Part shown: positions 1 to 6,851 of the stretch, piece after piece
Layout of the letters: each line of letters begins with the position of its first letter
Numbering within the stretch: the first letter of the stretch is position 1
DNA from: Nitrospirota bacterium
GTDB lineage: Bacteria > Patescibacteriota > Gracilibacteria > UBA1369 > LOWO2-01-FULL-3
NCBI GenBank assembly: GCA_011682355.1
Contig: JAACEU010000022.1
Coordinates: 1-7,013 of the forward strand
Length of the DNA stretch: 7,013 nt
Direction of reading: 5' to 3'
Program-made: the position numbers and the translations under genes
The notes under the pieces: generated by a model
The model's database searches: none
What the model was told of the DNA's origin: nothing
What the model saw: the letters and a program-made list of their open reading frames with translations, nothing else

Positions 1-1854
1 GTTTTTCTTGATAACAAGGCAACACCGGACGTGAATGAAGGGCTACTTACTTCGGCTTCATTTATCTATGGTGCGTTTAGTAGTGCGTTAGCAGGATTTT
101 TTGGAATGAAAATTGCCACTAAAGCTAACGTGAGAACTGCGAATGCGGCACAGTCGAGCCTGGGGAAGGCTCTTGTAATAGCGTTCCGATCCGGAGCTGT
201 TATGGGGCTTGGAGTAGTTGGACTTGGTTTGCTTGGATTATCAGTACTTTTCTATATTTATTTTAATTTGATGTCTCTTCCAACTGACACAGTTTTGAAC
301 GTAATTACCGGTTTTGGACTTGGTGCTTCATCTATTGCGCTTTTTGCTCGTGTGGGAGGAGGAATTTTTACAAAAGCGGCAGATGTTGGAGCTGATTTAG
401 TAGGAAAAGTAGAAGCTGGAATTCCTGAAGATGATCCTAGAAATCCTGCTGTAATTGCCGACAATGTTGGTGACAATGTAGGAGATGTAGCGGGAATGGG
501 AGCTGATCTTTTTGAATCTTATGTTGGTTCTATTATTTCAGCTATGATTTTAGGATTTGTGGCTTTTGAAATGAATGGAGTTTATCTTCCATTGATGCTT
601 GCCGGAGCCGGTATTCTTTGTTCTATACTTGGTACATTCTTGGTCCGTGTGGGGAAAAAGGGAAGTATTCACGGAGCATTAAAGAATGGTCTTTGGGGGG
701 CTTCCGTACTTATGGTGATTGCGGCGTTCTTTTTGATTAAAGCCTTTATTGGGGTAGATGCTGGTGTTGGTTTGATGAATCAAGCTTATATTGGTGTGTT
801 TATAGCAATGGTAAGTGGTCTTGTTGTTGGAATTATTATTGGATTGATTACAGAATATTATACTTCTGAGCATTACAAACCTGTAAGAGATCTTGCAGAG
901 ACTTCAAAAACCGGTTCTGCGACAAATATTATCCAAGGTCTGGCAATTGGTTACAAATCAACTACTCTTCCGGTTATCTTCATTTGTATTGCGATTCTTG
1001 TTGCATTCAAATTTGCGGGGCTTTATGGAATTGCGATTTCAGCTGTAGGTATGCTTTCAACACTTGGGATTTCATTAGCTATCGATGCTTATGGACCGGT
1101 TGCTGATAATGCTGGAGGAATCGCGGAAATGGCTCACCTTGGTGAAGATGTACGAAAGAGAACCGACGAATTAGATTCAGCCGGAAATACTACAGCGGCT
1201 ATTGGAAAAGGATTTGCTATCGGATCTGCGGCGCTTACTGCTTTGGCTTTGTTTGCCGCTTATAGTCAGGCGGCCGGTTTGACCGTAATAAGCATTATGA
1301 ATCCTAGAGTGATAATCGGATTATTGATTGGAGGAATGCTTCCATTCTTGTTCTCAGCTATGACAATGCAGGCCGTTGGTCGTGCGGCATTTGCGATGAT
1401 TGAGGAAGTAAGAAAACAATTTAGAGAAATCGAAGGACTTATGGAAGGAAAAGCAAAAGGAGATAGTGAGAAATGCGTGGATATCTCAACAAAAGCCGCT
1501 ATTAGAGAAATGATTATTCCGGGTTTGATGGCTGTATTTGTACCTATTTTAATGGGATACTTCTTTGGAACAGCGGCGCTTGGAGGACTTTTGGTTGGAG
1601 CTTTGGTTTCAGGTGTAATGCTTGCGATTTCAATGGCAAATTCAGGAGGAGCTTGGGACAACGCGAAAAAATATATTGAAAGTGGTCAACATGGCGGAAA
1701 AGGATCTGATACTCACAAAGCGGCTGTTGTTGGGGATACAGTTGGAGATCCATTCAAAGACACATCAGGACCAAGTATTAACATATTGATTAAGTTGATG
1801 ACCGTTGTGTCGTTGATTTTCGCATCAGTATTCACTGCTAATGGAATATTCTAA
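1..1854 (+). CDS. hppA: Membrane-bound K+-dependent ion-translocating pyrophosphatase, 5'-truncated by window edge
   Basis: Couples hydrolysis of PPi to outward pumping of Na+ and/or H+ across the cytoplasmic membrane. The frame is open from base 1, and its first codons (before the GTG at 31) continue the family alignment, so the true start is upstream. By alignment from memory to Thermotoga PPase, about 75 residues including helix 1 are missing. Counting the GTG at 31 as residue 1, the PPi/Mg site is visible: [11 protein letters not shown] (118-128), DNVGDNVGD (144-152), DLFESY (159-164), and near the C terminus [11 protein letters not shown] (572-582). The GNTTAAIG motif (385-392) has Ala and Gly where K+-independent enzymes have Lys and Thr, so K+ dependence is expected. 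The gating Glu sits in DLFE (residue 162), the position typical of Na+-pumping enzymes and of K+-dependent H+ pumps derived from them. Ends in TAA, overlapping the next gene by 14 nt. Family assignment is certain; the pumped ion is inferred. Confidence 0.97.
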   Translation, partial: VFLDNKATPDVNEGLLTSASFIYGAFSSALAGFFGMKIATKANVRTANAAQSSLGKALVIAFRSGAVMGLGVVGLGLLGLSVLFYIYFNLMSLPTDTVLNVITGFGLGASSIALFARVGGGIFTKAADVGADLVGKVEAGIPEDDPRNPAVIADNVGDNVGDVAGMGADLFESYVGSIISAMILGFVAFEMNGVYLPLMLAGAGILCSILGTFLVRVGKKGSIHGALKNGLWGASVLMVIAAFFLIKAFIGVDAGVGLMNQAYIGVFIAMVSGLVVGIIIGLITEYYTSEHYKPVRDLAETSKTGSATNIIQGLAIGYKSTTLPVIFICIAILVAFKFAGLYGIAISAVGMLSTLGISLAIDAYGPVADNAGGIAEMAHLGEDVRKRTDELDSAGNTTAAIGKGFAIGSAALTALALFAAYSQAAGLTVISIMNPRVIIGLLIGGMLPFLFSAMTMQAVGRAAFAMIEEVRKQFREIEGLMEGKAKGDSEKCVDISTKAAIREMIIPGLMAVFVPILMGYFFGTAALGGLLVGALVSGVMLAISMANSGGAWDNAKKYIESGQHGGKGSDTHKAAVVGDTVGDPFKDTSGPSINILIKLMTVVSLIFASVFTANGIF

Positions 1855-2422
1855 AGTTTGGAACAATTTGGTTTCCGTATTGAAACTCGATAAAGAGGCT
1901 ATGGCGAGAGTAGCAAACGATAAAAATGCTACTGCGTGGGGGGTGCTGATACTCTTTGGACCGCCTGTTGTGAATTTGATATTGGCTTCGTTTACTTTTT
2001 CTTCAGGTTTTGGGGTAATGTTTTCCCGGGTGATGTTTTGGCCGATGTTTATTCCTGTGATTTCGATTTTTGGGATAATACTTTTGATGAGTTTGATTGC
2101 GAGGCGGTTTTTTGGTGGAAAAGGGGATAATGTTGGTTTTTTTAGGACAGTTTCATATTCTGCTGTGGTTTTGTGGTTGAGCATTGTGCCTTATATTTTA
2201 TCGATTTTTGGAATTTTGGACCCAGTGGGCCTTTATAATTTGATTTGGCTTGCAGGCGTGATCTGGATCATCGTTGTTTCGTATTATATGTTGATAGAAC
2301 ACCATAAATTGGACTCGAAAGATGCCGGAACGGTTGTTGCTTTGGGGATAATTGGATATTTTTTGTTTAGAAATATTTTAGGGGAAATTTTGGTGGGGGA
2401 TTATTATAGATTTTGGTATTAA
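1841..2422 (+). CDS. Yip1-family integral membrane protein, five predicted helices
   Basis: A 193-residue hydrophobic protein. The N terminus up to about residue 35 ([20 protein letters not shown]) fits the start of bacterial Yip1-domain proteins, where a short cytoplasmic helix precedes the first membrane segment. This supports the ATG at 1841 over the later ATG at 1901. Likely membrane helices are near residues 32-52, 68-88, 105-125, 131-151 and 163-183. The [16 protein letters not shown] stretch (92-107) before helix 3 resembles the Gly-rich family loop. No catalytic residues are evident, and the biochemical role of bacterial Yip1 proteins is poorly known. The start codon lies inside the last codons of hppA with no Shine-Dalgarno-like sequence before it, so translation is probably coupled to hppA. 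A partnership with the pyrophosphatase is possible but is only inferred from this overlap. Confidence 0.8.
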   Translation: MEYSKVWNNLVSVLKLDKEAMARVANDKNATAWGVLILFGPPVVNLILASFTFSSGFGVMFSRVMFWPMFIPVISIFGIILLMSLIARRFFGGKGDNVGFFRTVSYSAVVLWLSIVPYILSIFGILDPVGLYNLIWLAGVIWIIVVSYYMLIEHHKLDSKDAGTVVALGIIGYFLFRNILGEILVGDYYRFWY

Positions 2423-2459
2423 TGTGATGGACGTGCGTCTTCCAAAAAAGGCGTTTTTC

Positions 2460-2468
2460 TGCTATAAT
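2460..2468 (+). promoter_or_regulatory. Extended -10 promoter (TGCTATAAT) ahead of the 500-residue membrane protein gene
   Basis: TGC followed by a perfect TATAAT at 2463-2468 matches the extended -10 form of vegetative sigma-factor promoters. The hexamer 17 bp upstream, TTCCAA at 2440-2445, matches the -35 consensus at only three of six bases, as is usual when an extended -10 is present. The start site would fall near 2475, leaving a leader of only about 18 nt before the ATG at 2493. It sits in the only real intergenic gap on the plus strand (2423-2492), where a promoter for the downstream gene and relA is expected. Confidence 0.6.
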
Positions 2469-2494
2469 ATAAGGAAATATTAATGTTTCCTTAT
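2469..2494 (+). promoter_or_regulatory. Perfect 9-bp inverted repeat running into the start codon at 2493
   Basis: ATAAGGAAA (2469-2477) and TTTCCTTAT (2486-2494) are perfect inverted copies separated by 8 nt. The left arm begins directly after the -10 box and spans the predicted transcription start. The right arm includes the A and T of the start codon. As DNA it could be a repressor operator. In a transcript reading through from the Yip1-like gene it would form a hairpin hiding both the AAGGA sequence and the start codon. The symmetry is seen directly; either regulatory role is inference. Confidence 0.5.
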
Positions 2495-2503
2495 GCCAAA
2501 TAG
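2483..2503 (+). CDS. Possible six-codon leader ORF (MFPYAK) overlapping the next gene's start
   Basis: The ATG at 2483 follows AAGGAA (2471-2476) with a 6-nt spacer, the best ribosome-site spacing in this gap. It opens a six-codon frame ending in TAG at 2501-2503, just past the start codon of the large gene at 2493. Ribosomes ending here could reinitiate at 2493. It would lack its Shine-Dalgarno sequence if transcription starts near 2475 as the -10 box predicts. It may be chance in AT-rich sequence. Confidence 0.15.
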   Translation: MFPYAK

Positions 2504-3995
2504 AGGAGGGTCGAGCAAAAATAGTGATGAGATTTCTAAGGATAACTTGGAAAACAATAAAAATTCCAAGAAGGAGGGAGAAGATTCGGCAAAAAAGTTT
2601 TCCAAAGATAAAAGGGAAGGTTTTAAGCAAGAGGTTGCAAAGAAAAAGAGAAGACGACGTCGAAGACCGAAGCCTGATATGCCGGTACAAGATGACTCTG
2701 CGCTTCCCACTCCCGAGTATGAAGATAGGTTTAAGCAGGCTGAAGAGCCTGTTGAAGCGGTAGAGCCTGTAGTTGAAGTGGAGGAACAAGCACCGATAAA
2801 TCCTTTTGAGGCGGCAGAGCCGCCGGTTTCGACTATTGAAAAGAAAGCGTTGGAAGATAAGCCACTTGATCGTAAAGATCAGAAATTTGAAAAGGAGAAA
2901 ATTGAATTGAGTGAGAAGGCCGTACCTGAGGCTATTGAACAATCTGTTGAGGAGGTGGGGGAAGTTGCTGAACAGAGGGGAGAGGAGGGTGCCGCAAATG
3001 AGGCTGAGGCCGCTGATGTTGCTGAAAAGGCAGAAGAACATGCGGTTGTGGCGGAGGTTGTTGAGGCAACGCCAGAGCCGGAGCTTGAGCCGGAGCAACC
3101 TTTGAAAGGTGTTGTTCAGCCGGCAAAGACTGAAAAAGCCTCTGAAATTGAGCATGAAGTTGAAGAATTCAAGGAGGATCTTTGGAATATTTTGTCGCAG
3201 GTTGGAATTACAAAGAAAAAAGTCATCACGATTTTATTGATAATTGTATTTGGAGTTTCGTTGGTTTGGTTTTTTGTGGGTAATGGCGAGCAAAAGACAG
3301 TCGAAGATGGTGGTGATGTGATCGGAGAGGAAAGTGCGTTTGGGATTGTTTCTTCTTATGTTTTTGGGCTTGAGTTTGAGATTCCGAAGACTCCTATAGA
3401 GGTTGTTCCGATAGGTAAAAGTGGAACATTGGCCGGAGTGGATACGGCGCTGTATTTTGGGGAAGGAGAGAGTGATTTTGAGAATAGATTTGTTTATTAT
3501 GTGGATTTCTTGAGAAAAATGGATAGTATTTATCGTACGGATGTTTATTCATTGATTGATTTAGCTGTTGATCGTAGGGCGGCTTTGACTGAGCATATTA
3601 ACGAGTTAAATTCAATTATTCAGGAGGGGGATAATGTGTATTTTGAGATTCAATCCAGATTGGAAAGTTTTGATAAAGAGTTTGAGAAGCTTGCTGTCGA
3701 GCGAGATGAATTAGAGGCGCAGTTTTTTGCGGCAATAGACAAATTGATGCCGCGAAGTGCAAATGATTATTTGAAATCTTTCATCGAAGTTCAGCATGAT
3801 GCAAATGAATTGAAAGCATATTATGGAGCGTATCGAACAGTGCTCGAGTTCTATATCGCTTATTTAGATCTTCTTGAGCCGAGATATCAAGATATAGTCG
3901 CGAATACTGAAGCTTTGATCAAAGGGATTAGAGTATTTGATGTTCCTTTATCCGATATTGACGCTATTTTGCCTCTTGAAGGGGAACTCGAGTAG
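2493..3995 (+). CDS. Unrecognised single-pass membrane protein with long charged cytoplasmic tail and helical outer domain
   Basis: 500 residues matching no family I recognise. Residues 1-50 are polar and Lys/Glu/Ser/Asn-rich. Residues 50-60 form a basic patch (KKKRRRRRRPK). Residues 75-225 are low-complexity, rich in Glu, Ala, Val and Pro, and look disordered. One strong membrane helix (about 244-262) follows Lys241-243, so by the positive-inside rule the tail is cytoplasmic and residues 265-500 are outside. The outer part has a predicted beta-like start (285-325) and long amphipathic helices (about 330-480) with a probable coiled coil near 380-415. There is no cysteine in the whole protein and no cleavable signal peptide. 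The ATG at 2493 lacks a well-spaced Shine-Dalgarno site. The GGAGGG at 2505-2510 comes from Gly codons and leads to no in-frame start. It has its own likely promoter and lies 35 nt before relA, suggesting co-transcription. Being a real gene is well supported by length and domain logic; its function is unknown. Confidence 0.85.
   Translation: MPNRGGSSKNSDEISKDNLENNKNSKKEGEDSAKKFSKDKREGFKQEVAKKKRRRRRRPKPDMPVQDDSALPTPEYEDRFKQAEEPVEAVEPVVEVEEQAPINPFEAAEPPVSTIEKKALEDKPLDRKDQKFEKEKIELSEKAVPEAIEQSVEEVGEVAEQRGEEGAANEAEAADVAEKAEEHAVVAEVVEATPEPELEPEQPLKGVVQPAKTEKASEIEHEVEEFKEDLWNILSQVGITKKKVITILLIIVFGVSLVWFFVGNGEQKTVEDGGDVIGEESAFGIVSSYVFGLEFEIPKTPIEVVPIGKSGTLAGVDTALYFGEGESDFENRFVYYVDFLRKMDSIYRTDVYSLIDLAVDRRAALTEHINELNSIIQEGDNVYFEIQSRLESFDKEFEKLAVERDELEAQFFAAIDKLMPRSANDYLKSFIEVQHDANELKAYYGAYRTVLEFYIAYLDLLEPRYQDIVANTEALIKGIRVFDVPLSDIDAILPLEGELE
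3075..3096 (+). repeat. Short direct repeat GAGCCGGAGC in the Pro/Glu tail
   Basis: GAGCCGGAGC occurs at 3075-3084 and again at 3087-3096, a 12-nt period encoding two Glu-Pro-Glu units with Leu between them (PEPELEPEQ, residues 194-202). It is part of the wider Glu/Pro/Val/Ala low-complexity stretch and shows how the tail may expand or contract. Confidence 0.5.
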
Positions 3996-4030
3996 TTTTA
4001 TTTGCGGTTTTGTGGCATAGTGTGTTTCCT

Positions 4031-6241
4031 ATGGGTTACAAAATTTTAGATAAAATCAAGGCATACAACAAGAGCTTCGACGAAAAAAAAGCAGAGGGGG
4101 CTCTGGATTTGATACGTAATAGTGGTGTTGAGACTGTTGAAGAACATCCTTCTTATGTGGATATTATCGATTCTTTGATTCCTTTGCGTCCGGATGGAGA
4201 TACGCTTATTGCGGCTTTGCTTCATCGTGTTTATGAAAACGATTTGGTAGATGAGCAGATTATTGAGGATGTTTGCGGGAGTGGTGTTTTGGGGATTTTG
4301 TCGGGAGTAAAAAAATTGGAATCTTTGGTTTATGTGGAAAATGATAGAGCTTCACAGGTTGAAAATTTGAGGAAAATGATTTTGGTGATGGCAAGAGATC
4401 TTAGAGTGATTTTGGTGGCTTTGACTTGTCGCCTTTACAAGATGCGTAATTTGAAGGATTTTATGACCAAAGATGAAATACGTTCTTATAGTGCTGAGAC
4501 TTTGAATTTGTATGTTCCTGTTTGTGCGAGGCTTGGGATTTATACTTTTAAAAGTAAGCTGGAGGATTTGGCGTTTAGGTATTTATTTTCTGAAGATTAT
4601 AAAGATATTGATGAGCAATTGGAAAAACTTCGAAGTGATTGCAAGTTGTCGATTGCTTTTATCAAGGAACGATTGGAGGATTTTCTTGAAGCTCGTGGAA
4701 TTAGGGCGGAAGTTTCCGGAAGAATTAAAAATCGTTATTCTATTTATAGAAAGTTAAAGAGAAAAGCGCTGAGTTCGATTGGTGAGCTTGATGATATTTT
4801 TGCGATGAGAATAGTTTTGCCGGCAAAAAAAAACGACAATGGTGGTGAAATTACGGATCATTTATATGCGGCACTTGGGCTTGTTCATGGAGAATGGAGA
4901 CCGGTTTCTAGGAGGTTCAAGGATTATTTGGCCGTACCAAAGCCAAACGGGTATAGGAGTTTGCATACGGTTGTTTTGGGAATTGCCCCAAAAGATATGG
5001 ATCAGCCTGTGGAAATTCAGATTCGTGATTTTGAAATGCATCGTGAATCTGAGTACGGTATTGCGTCGCATTGGTTCTATAAAGAGTCGAAAGGTGGGAA
5101 TTTTGATGCTCATTCTCAGGCAGATCTAATACGTGGTTTGGAGGGAATTCGGAGTGAATTTGATTTGGATTATGATGTTTTGAAGGAGGTGGAAATAGAT
5201 TTGTTTAAGGACCGAATTTTTGTACTGACTCCTCGTGGCGAAGTGAAGGAATTGGGAGCGGAGGCGAATGTAGTGGATTTTGCGTATAGCGTGCATACGG
5301 ATATTGGGAATAAATGTGTAATGGCGAAGGTGAATGGAAAAATTGTTCCTCTGGATCATGAATTGCGAAATAATGATGTGGTGGAAATCATTACCAAAAA
5401 AGATGCGAAACCTAAATTGAGATGGCTTTCCATGGTGAAGACGAGTCAGGCGAGGACAAAAATAAAATCTTGGTTTAGTTCGCAAAATAAGGAGAATAAT
5501 GTCAAAGAAGGTCGAAATTTGTTGAACGCTCAACTTGAAAGAATTGGCAAGTCTAAGCTGACTCAGAACTATTCTGTACTAAAAAATTATTCAAAGAGGG
5601 CTTTGACTTTGTCATTGAGAGAAAGTTTGGTTGAAGAAGTTGGAAGTGGTGCGAAAATGGCAAGTGATATCATAAGAAAAATTTATCCGTACAGAAAATC
5701 AGTAATAGACAAGGTGGTTAGGTCTCGTCGTGGTAAGAAATTCGTGAGTTTGAGCGAACAGACTCTTTCGGAGGATCAAATTTTAGTTGGAGGTGAAAGC
5801 GGGTTGCCATTAAAGATTGCGTCGTGCTGTAAGCCAAAGTTTATGAACAAGATTGTTGGGTATGTGACTCGCGGACAAACTATTACAATTCATAAGCAGT
5901 CTTGTCCCATGTTGGAGTCTTTGGAGAGCGAGAGGATTATTTTTGCTGATTGGAAAGGGACTACGAAGACTCGCAGGAAATATTTGGTTGGGATCAATAT
6001 CAAAGCGATGACTCGAATTGGTTTGATGAGTGATATTACTTCTACTATTTCAAATTTTGATATTTTGATCAGGGATGTATCGATAAAAAGAGCTCGGAAT
6101 GGTGTGAGTGAAGAATTTTTCTTGCTTGAGTTTGATGAATTGGATGTGTTTGATCGATTGATGGATAAAATCGAGAATATTAAAGGTGTTTTGAAGGTTG
6201 TGAAGGATGATCGAACTAAAACGAGAGAAAGGAAGGCATAA
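4031..6241 (+). CDS. relA: RelA/SpoT homologue, (p)ppGpp synthetase with degenerate hydrolase domain
   Basis: Cytoplasmic stringent-response enzyme that transfers pyrophosphate from ATP to GDP/GTP. The frame opens at TTG 4010, but ATG 4031 is preferred because it is a stronger start codon and leaves 736 residues, the usual long-RSH length. No Shine-Dalgarno site is evident. From ATG 4031: HD-type domain about 25-150, synthetase about 225-350, TGS about 394-455 (with HTDIG at 422-426), a helical region, a Cys-rich domain with Cys599, Cys600, His621 and Cys625, and an ACT domain about 650-728. The synthetase keeps Asp255 (DDIFAMR), RFKD (295-298), PKPNGYRSLHT and Glu328 in EIQIRD. The hydrolase keeps His39 and His65, but the HD Asp is Arg66, the EDT Asp is Asn70, and the Asp of LADRLHNMR is Cys133. 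It is therefore probably synthesis-only. It lies 35 nt behind the tailed membrane-protein gene, and its end overlaps recO on the other strand. Confidence 0.96.
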   Translation: MGYKILDKIKAYNKSFDEKKAEGALDLIRNSGVETVEEHPSYVDIIDSLIPLRPDGDTLIAALLHRVYENDLVDEQIIEDVCGSGVLGILSGVKKLESLVYVENDRASQVENLRKMILVMARDLRVILVALTCRLYKMRNLKDFMTKDEIRSYSAETLNLYVPVCARLGIYTFKSKLEDLAFRYLFSEDYKDIDEQLEKLRSDCKLSIAFIKERLEDFLEARGIRAEVSGRIKNRYSIYRKLKRKALSSIGELDDIFAMRIVLPAKKNDNGGEITDHLYAALGLVHGEWRPVSRRFKDYLAVPKPNGYRSLHTVVLGIAPKDMDQPVEIQIRDFEMHRESEYGIASHWFYKESKGGNFDAHSQADLIRGLEGIRSEFDLDYDVLKEVEIDLFKDRIFVLTPRGEVKELGAEANVVDFAYSVHTDIGNKCVMAKVNGKIVPLDHELRNNDVVEIITKKDAKPKLRWLSMVKTSQARTKIKSWFSSQNKENNVKEGRNLLNAQLERIGKSKLTQNYSVLKNYSKRALTLSLRESLVEEVGSGAKMASDIIRKIYPYRKSVIDKVVRSRRGKKFVSLSEQTLSEDQILVGGESGLPLKIASCCKPKFMNKIVGYVTRGQTITIHKQSCPMLESLESERIIFADWKGTTKTRRKYLVGINIKAMTRIGLMSDITSTISNFDILIRDVSIKRARNGVSEEFFLLEFDELDVFDRLMDKIENIKGVLKVVKDDRTKTRERKA

Positions 6242-6851
6242 ATCCAATTTCCTTTTCTACCAGGGCTCCGATTGTTTGTTGAATGCGCTCTTTTTCCGCT
6301 TTAGTTAAAGAGATTTTTTCGATCTCTGAAAATGGTTTGTCCTTGATGAAAGTGAAGAATTTTATATATTTTTTTTCGAGTGAAACTTTTGTTTCTTTCA
6401 GATTCGGTATGACTCCGAGTTTGTTGAGCATTTTTATGATGTAGGCTGTGAACATTAGTGATTTTTTGCGTGAAGTTTTTAGATTTTTGATGGCTTCCAG
6501 AATCAACGGTTCCAAATTTTCTATTGGTTGGTTTTCGTAAATGATTCTGTTTGATATTTCAGCAATTTGGACTGCATGAGAGATTGTGGAAAAGCATTTT
6601 CTTTTTCTGAAATGCGATTTGTCTGTTGAAATATCTGTGAGAATGACGTTTTTTGGTCCGAAATATAGGTTTGCGGTGCAAAAGTTTAGAGTTTCAAGGT
6701 GTCCCGTAAATTTACTCGTGATTGAGCGGGCTCCTTTTGCGATGACTTTTATTTTTCCGTGTTCATCGTTGTATAGAAAAACCAACTTGTCTTTCTCGGA
6801 GAAGTTTTTGTGTCCAAGGATGATGAATTTATCTGTTAATGTTTTTTTCAT
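6216..6851 (-). CDS. recO: DNA repair protein RecO, short form without zinc-binding cysteines
   Basis: RecO acts with RecR in the RecF pathway, loading RecA onto SSB-coated single-stranded DNA and annealing strands. The 211-residue product has the expected order: an N-terminal OB fold (about 1-75; TDKFIILGHKNFSEKDKLVFLY, then KIKVIAKGARS and HLETLNF) and a helical C-terminal part (about 85-211; FSTISHAVQIAEISNRI, then FTAYIIKMLNKLGVIPNL). Many RecO proteins (about 240 residues) carry four Cys after the conserved Gly-x-x-Pro. Here that point reads GVIPNLKETK with no Cys, and the only cysteines (58 and 86) lie elsewhere. The ATG at 6851 is supported by GAGGA just upstream and by the TAATG junction with the preceding gene. 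It ends in TAG inside the 3' end of relA on the opposite strand. The call rests on motif order and length; homology is moderately divergent. Confidence 0.85.
   Translation of the reverse strand: MKKTLTDKFIILGHKNFSEKDKLVFLYNDEHGKIKVIAKGARSITSKFTGHLETLNFCTANLYFGPKNVILTDISTDKSHFRKRKCFSTISHAVQIAEISNRIIYENQPIENLEPLILEAIKNLKTSRKKSLMFTAYIIKMLNKLGVIPNLKETKVSLEKKYIKFFTFIKDKPFSEIEKISLTKAEKERIQQTIGALVEKEIGFMPSFLSF
6228..6255. terminator. Weak inverted repeat in the relA/recO overlap, possible bidirectional terminator
   Basis: AAAGGAA (6228-6234) and TTCCTTT (6249-6255) are perfect inverted copies. GG (6235-6236) and CC (6244-6245) can lengthen the stem with a 3-nt bulge. The structure lies where two convergent genes meet, the place where a shared terminator is needed. 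However, the stem is AT-rich and no long T-run follows on either strand (only TTTT at 6216-6219 read on the minus strand), so this is a weak candidate. Confidence 0.25.

Noticed and set aside
1266..1661. Minus-strand open frame of 131 codons within hppA
   Set aside because: Lies fully opposite strongly conserved pyrophosphatase sequence and has a composition expected of a shadow frame.
2430..2458. Possible terminator after the Yip1-like gene (AAAAA/TTTTT around GGCG)
   Set aside because: The stem would be five A-T pairs with a 4-nt loop and no following T-run, too weak to call.
2503..2529. Strong GAGGAGG ribosome site before GTG 2524
   Set aside because: The GTG is in another frame, giving only a short shadow frame, and the spacing is too long; the purine run comes from Arg-Gly-Gly codons of the real gene.
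2367..3155. Long minus-strand open frame of 262 codons opposite the membrane-protein tail
   Set aside because: It is rich in Leu, Phe and Arg because it reads the complement of GAG/GAA-rich codons; it has no domain logic, spans the promoter, and overlaps part of the Yip1-like gene.
4010..4030. TTG at 4010 or GTG at 4022 as start of relA
   Set aside because: Both lack a ribosome site; the ATG at 4031 is a better codon and still gives normal family length.
5126..5533. Minus-strand open frame of 135 codons within relA
   Set aside because: Opposite the conserved TGS region; no ribosome site or family resemblance.
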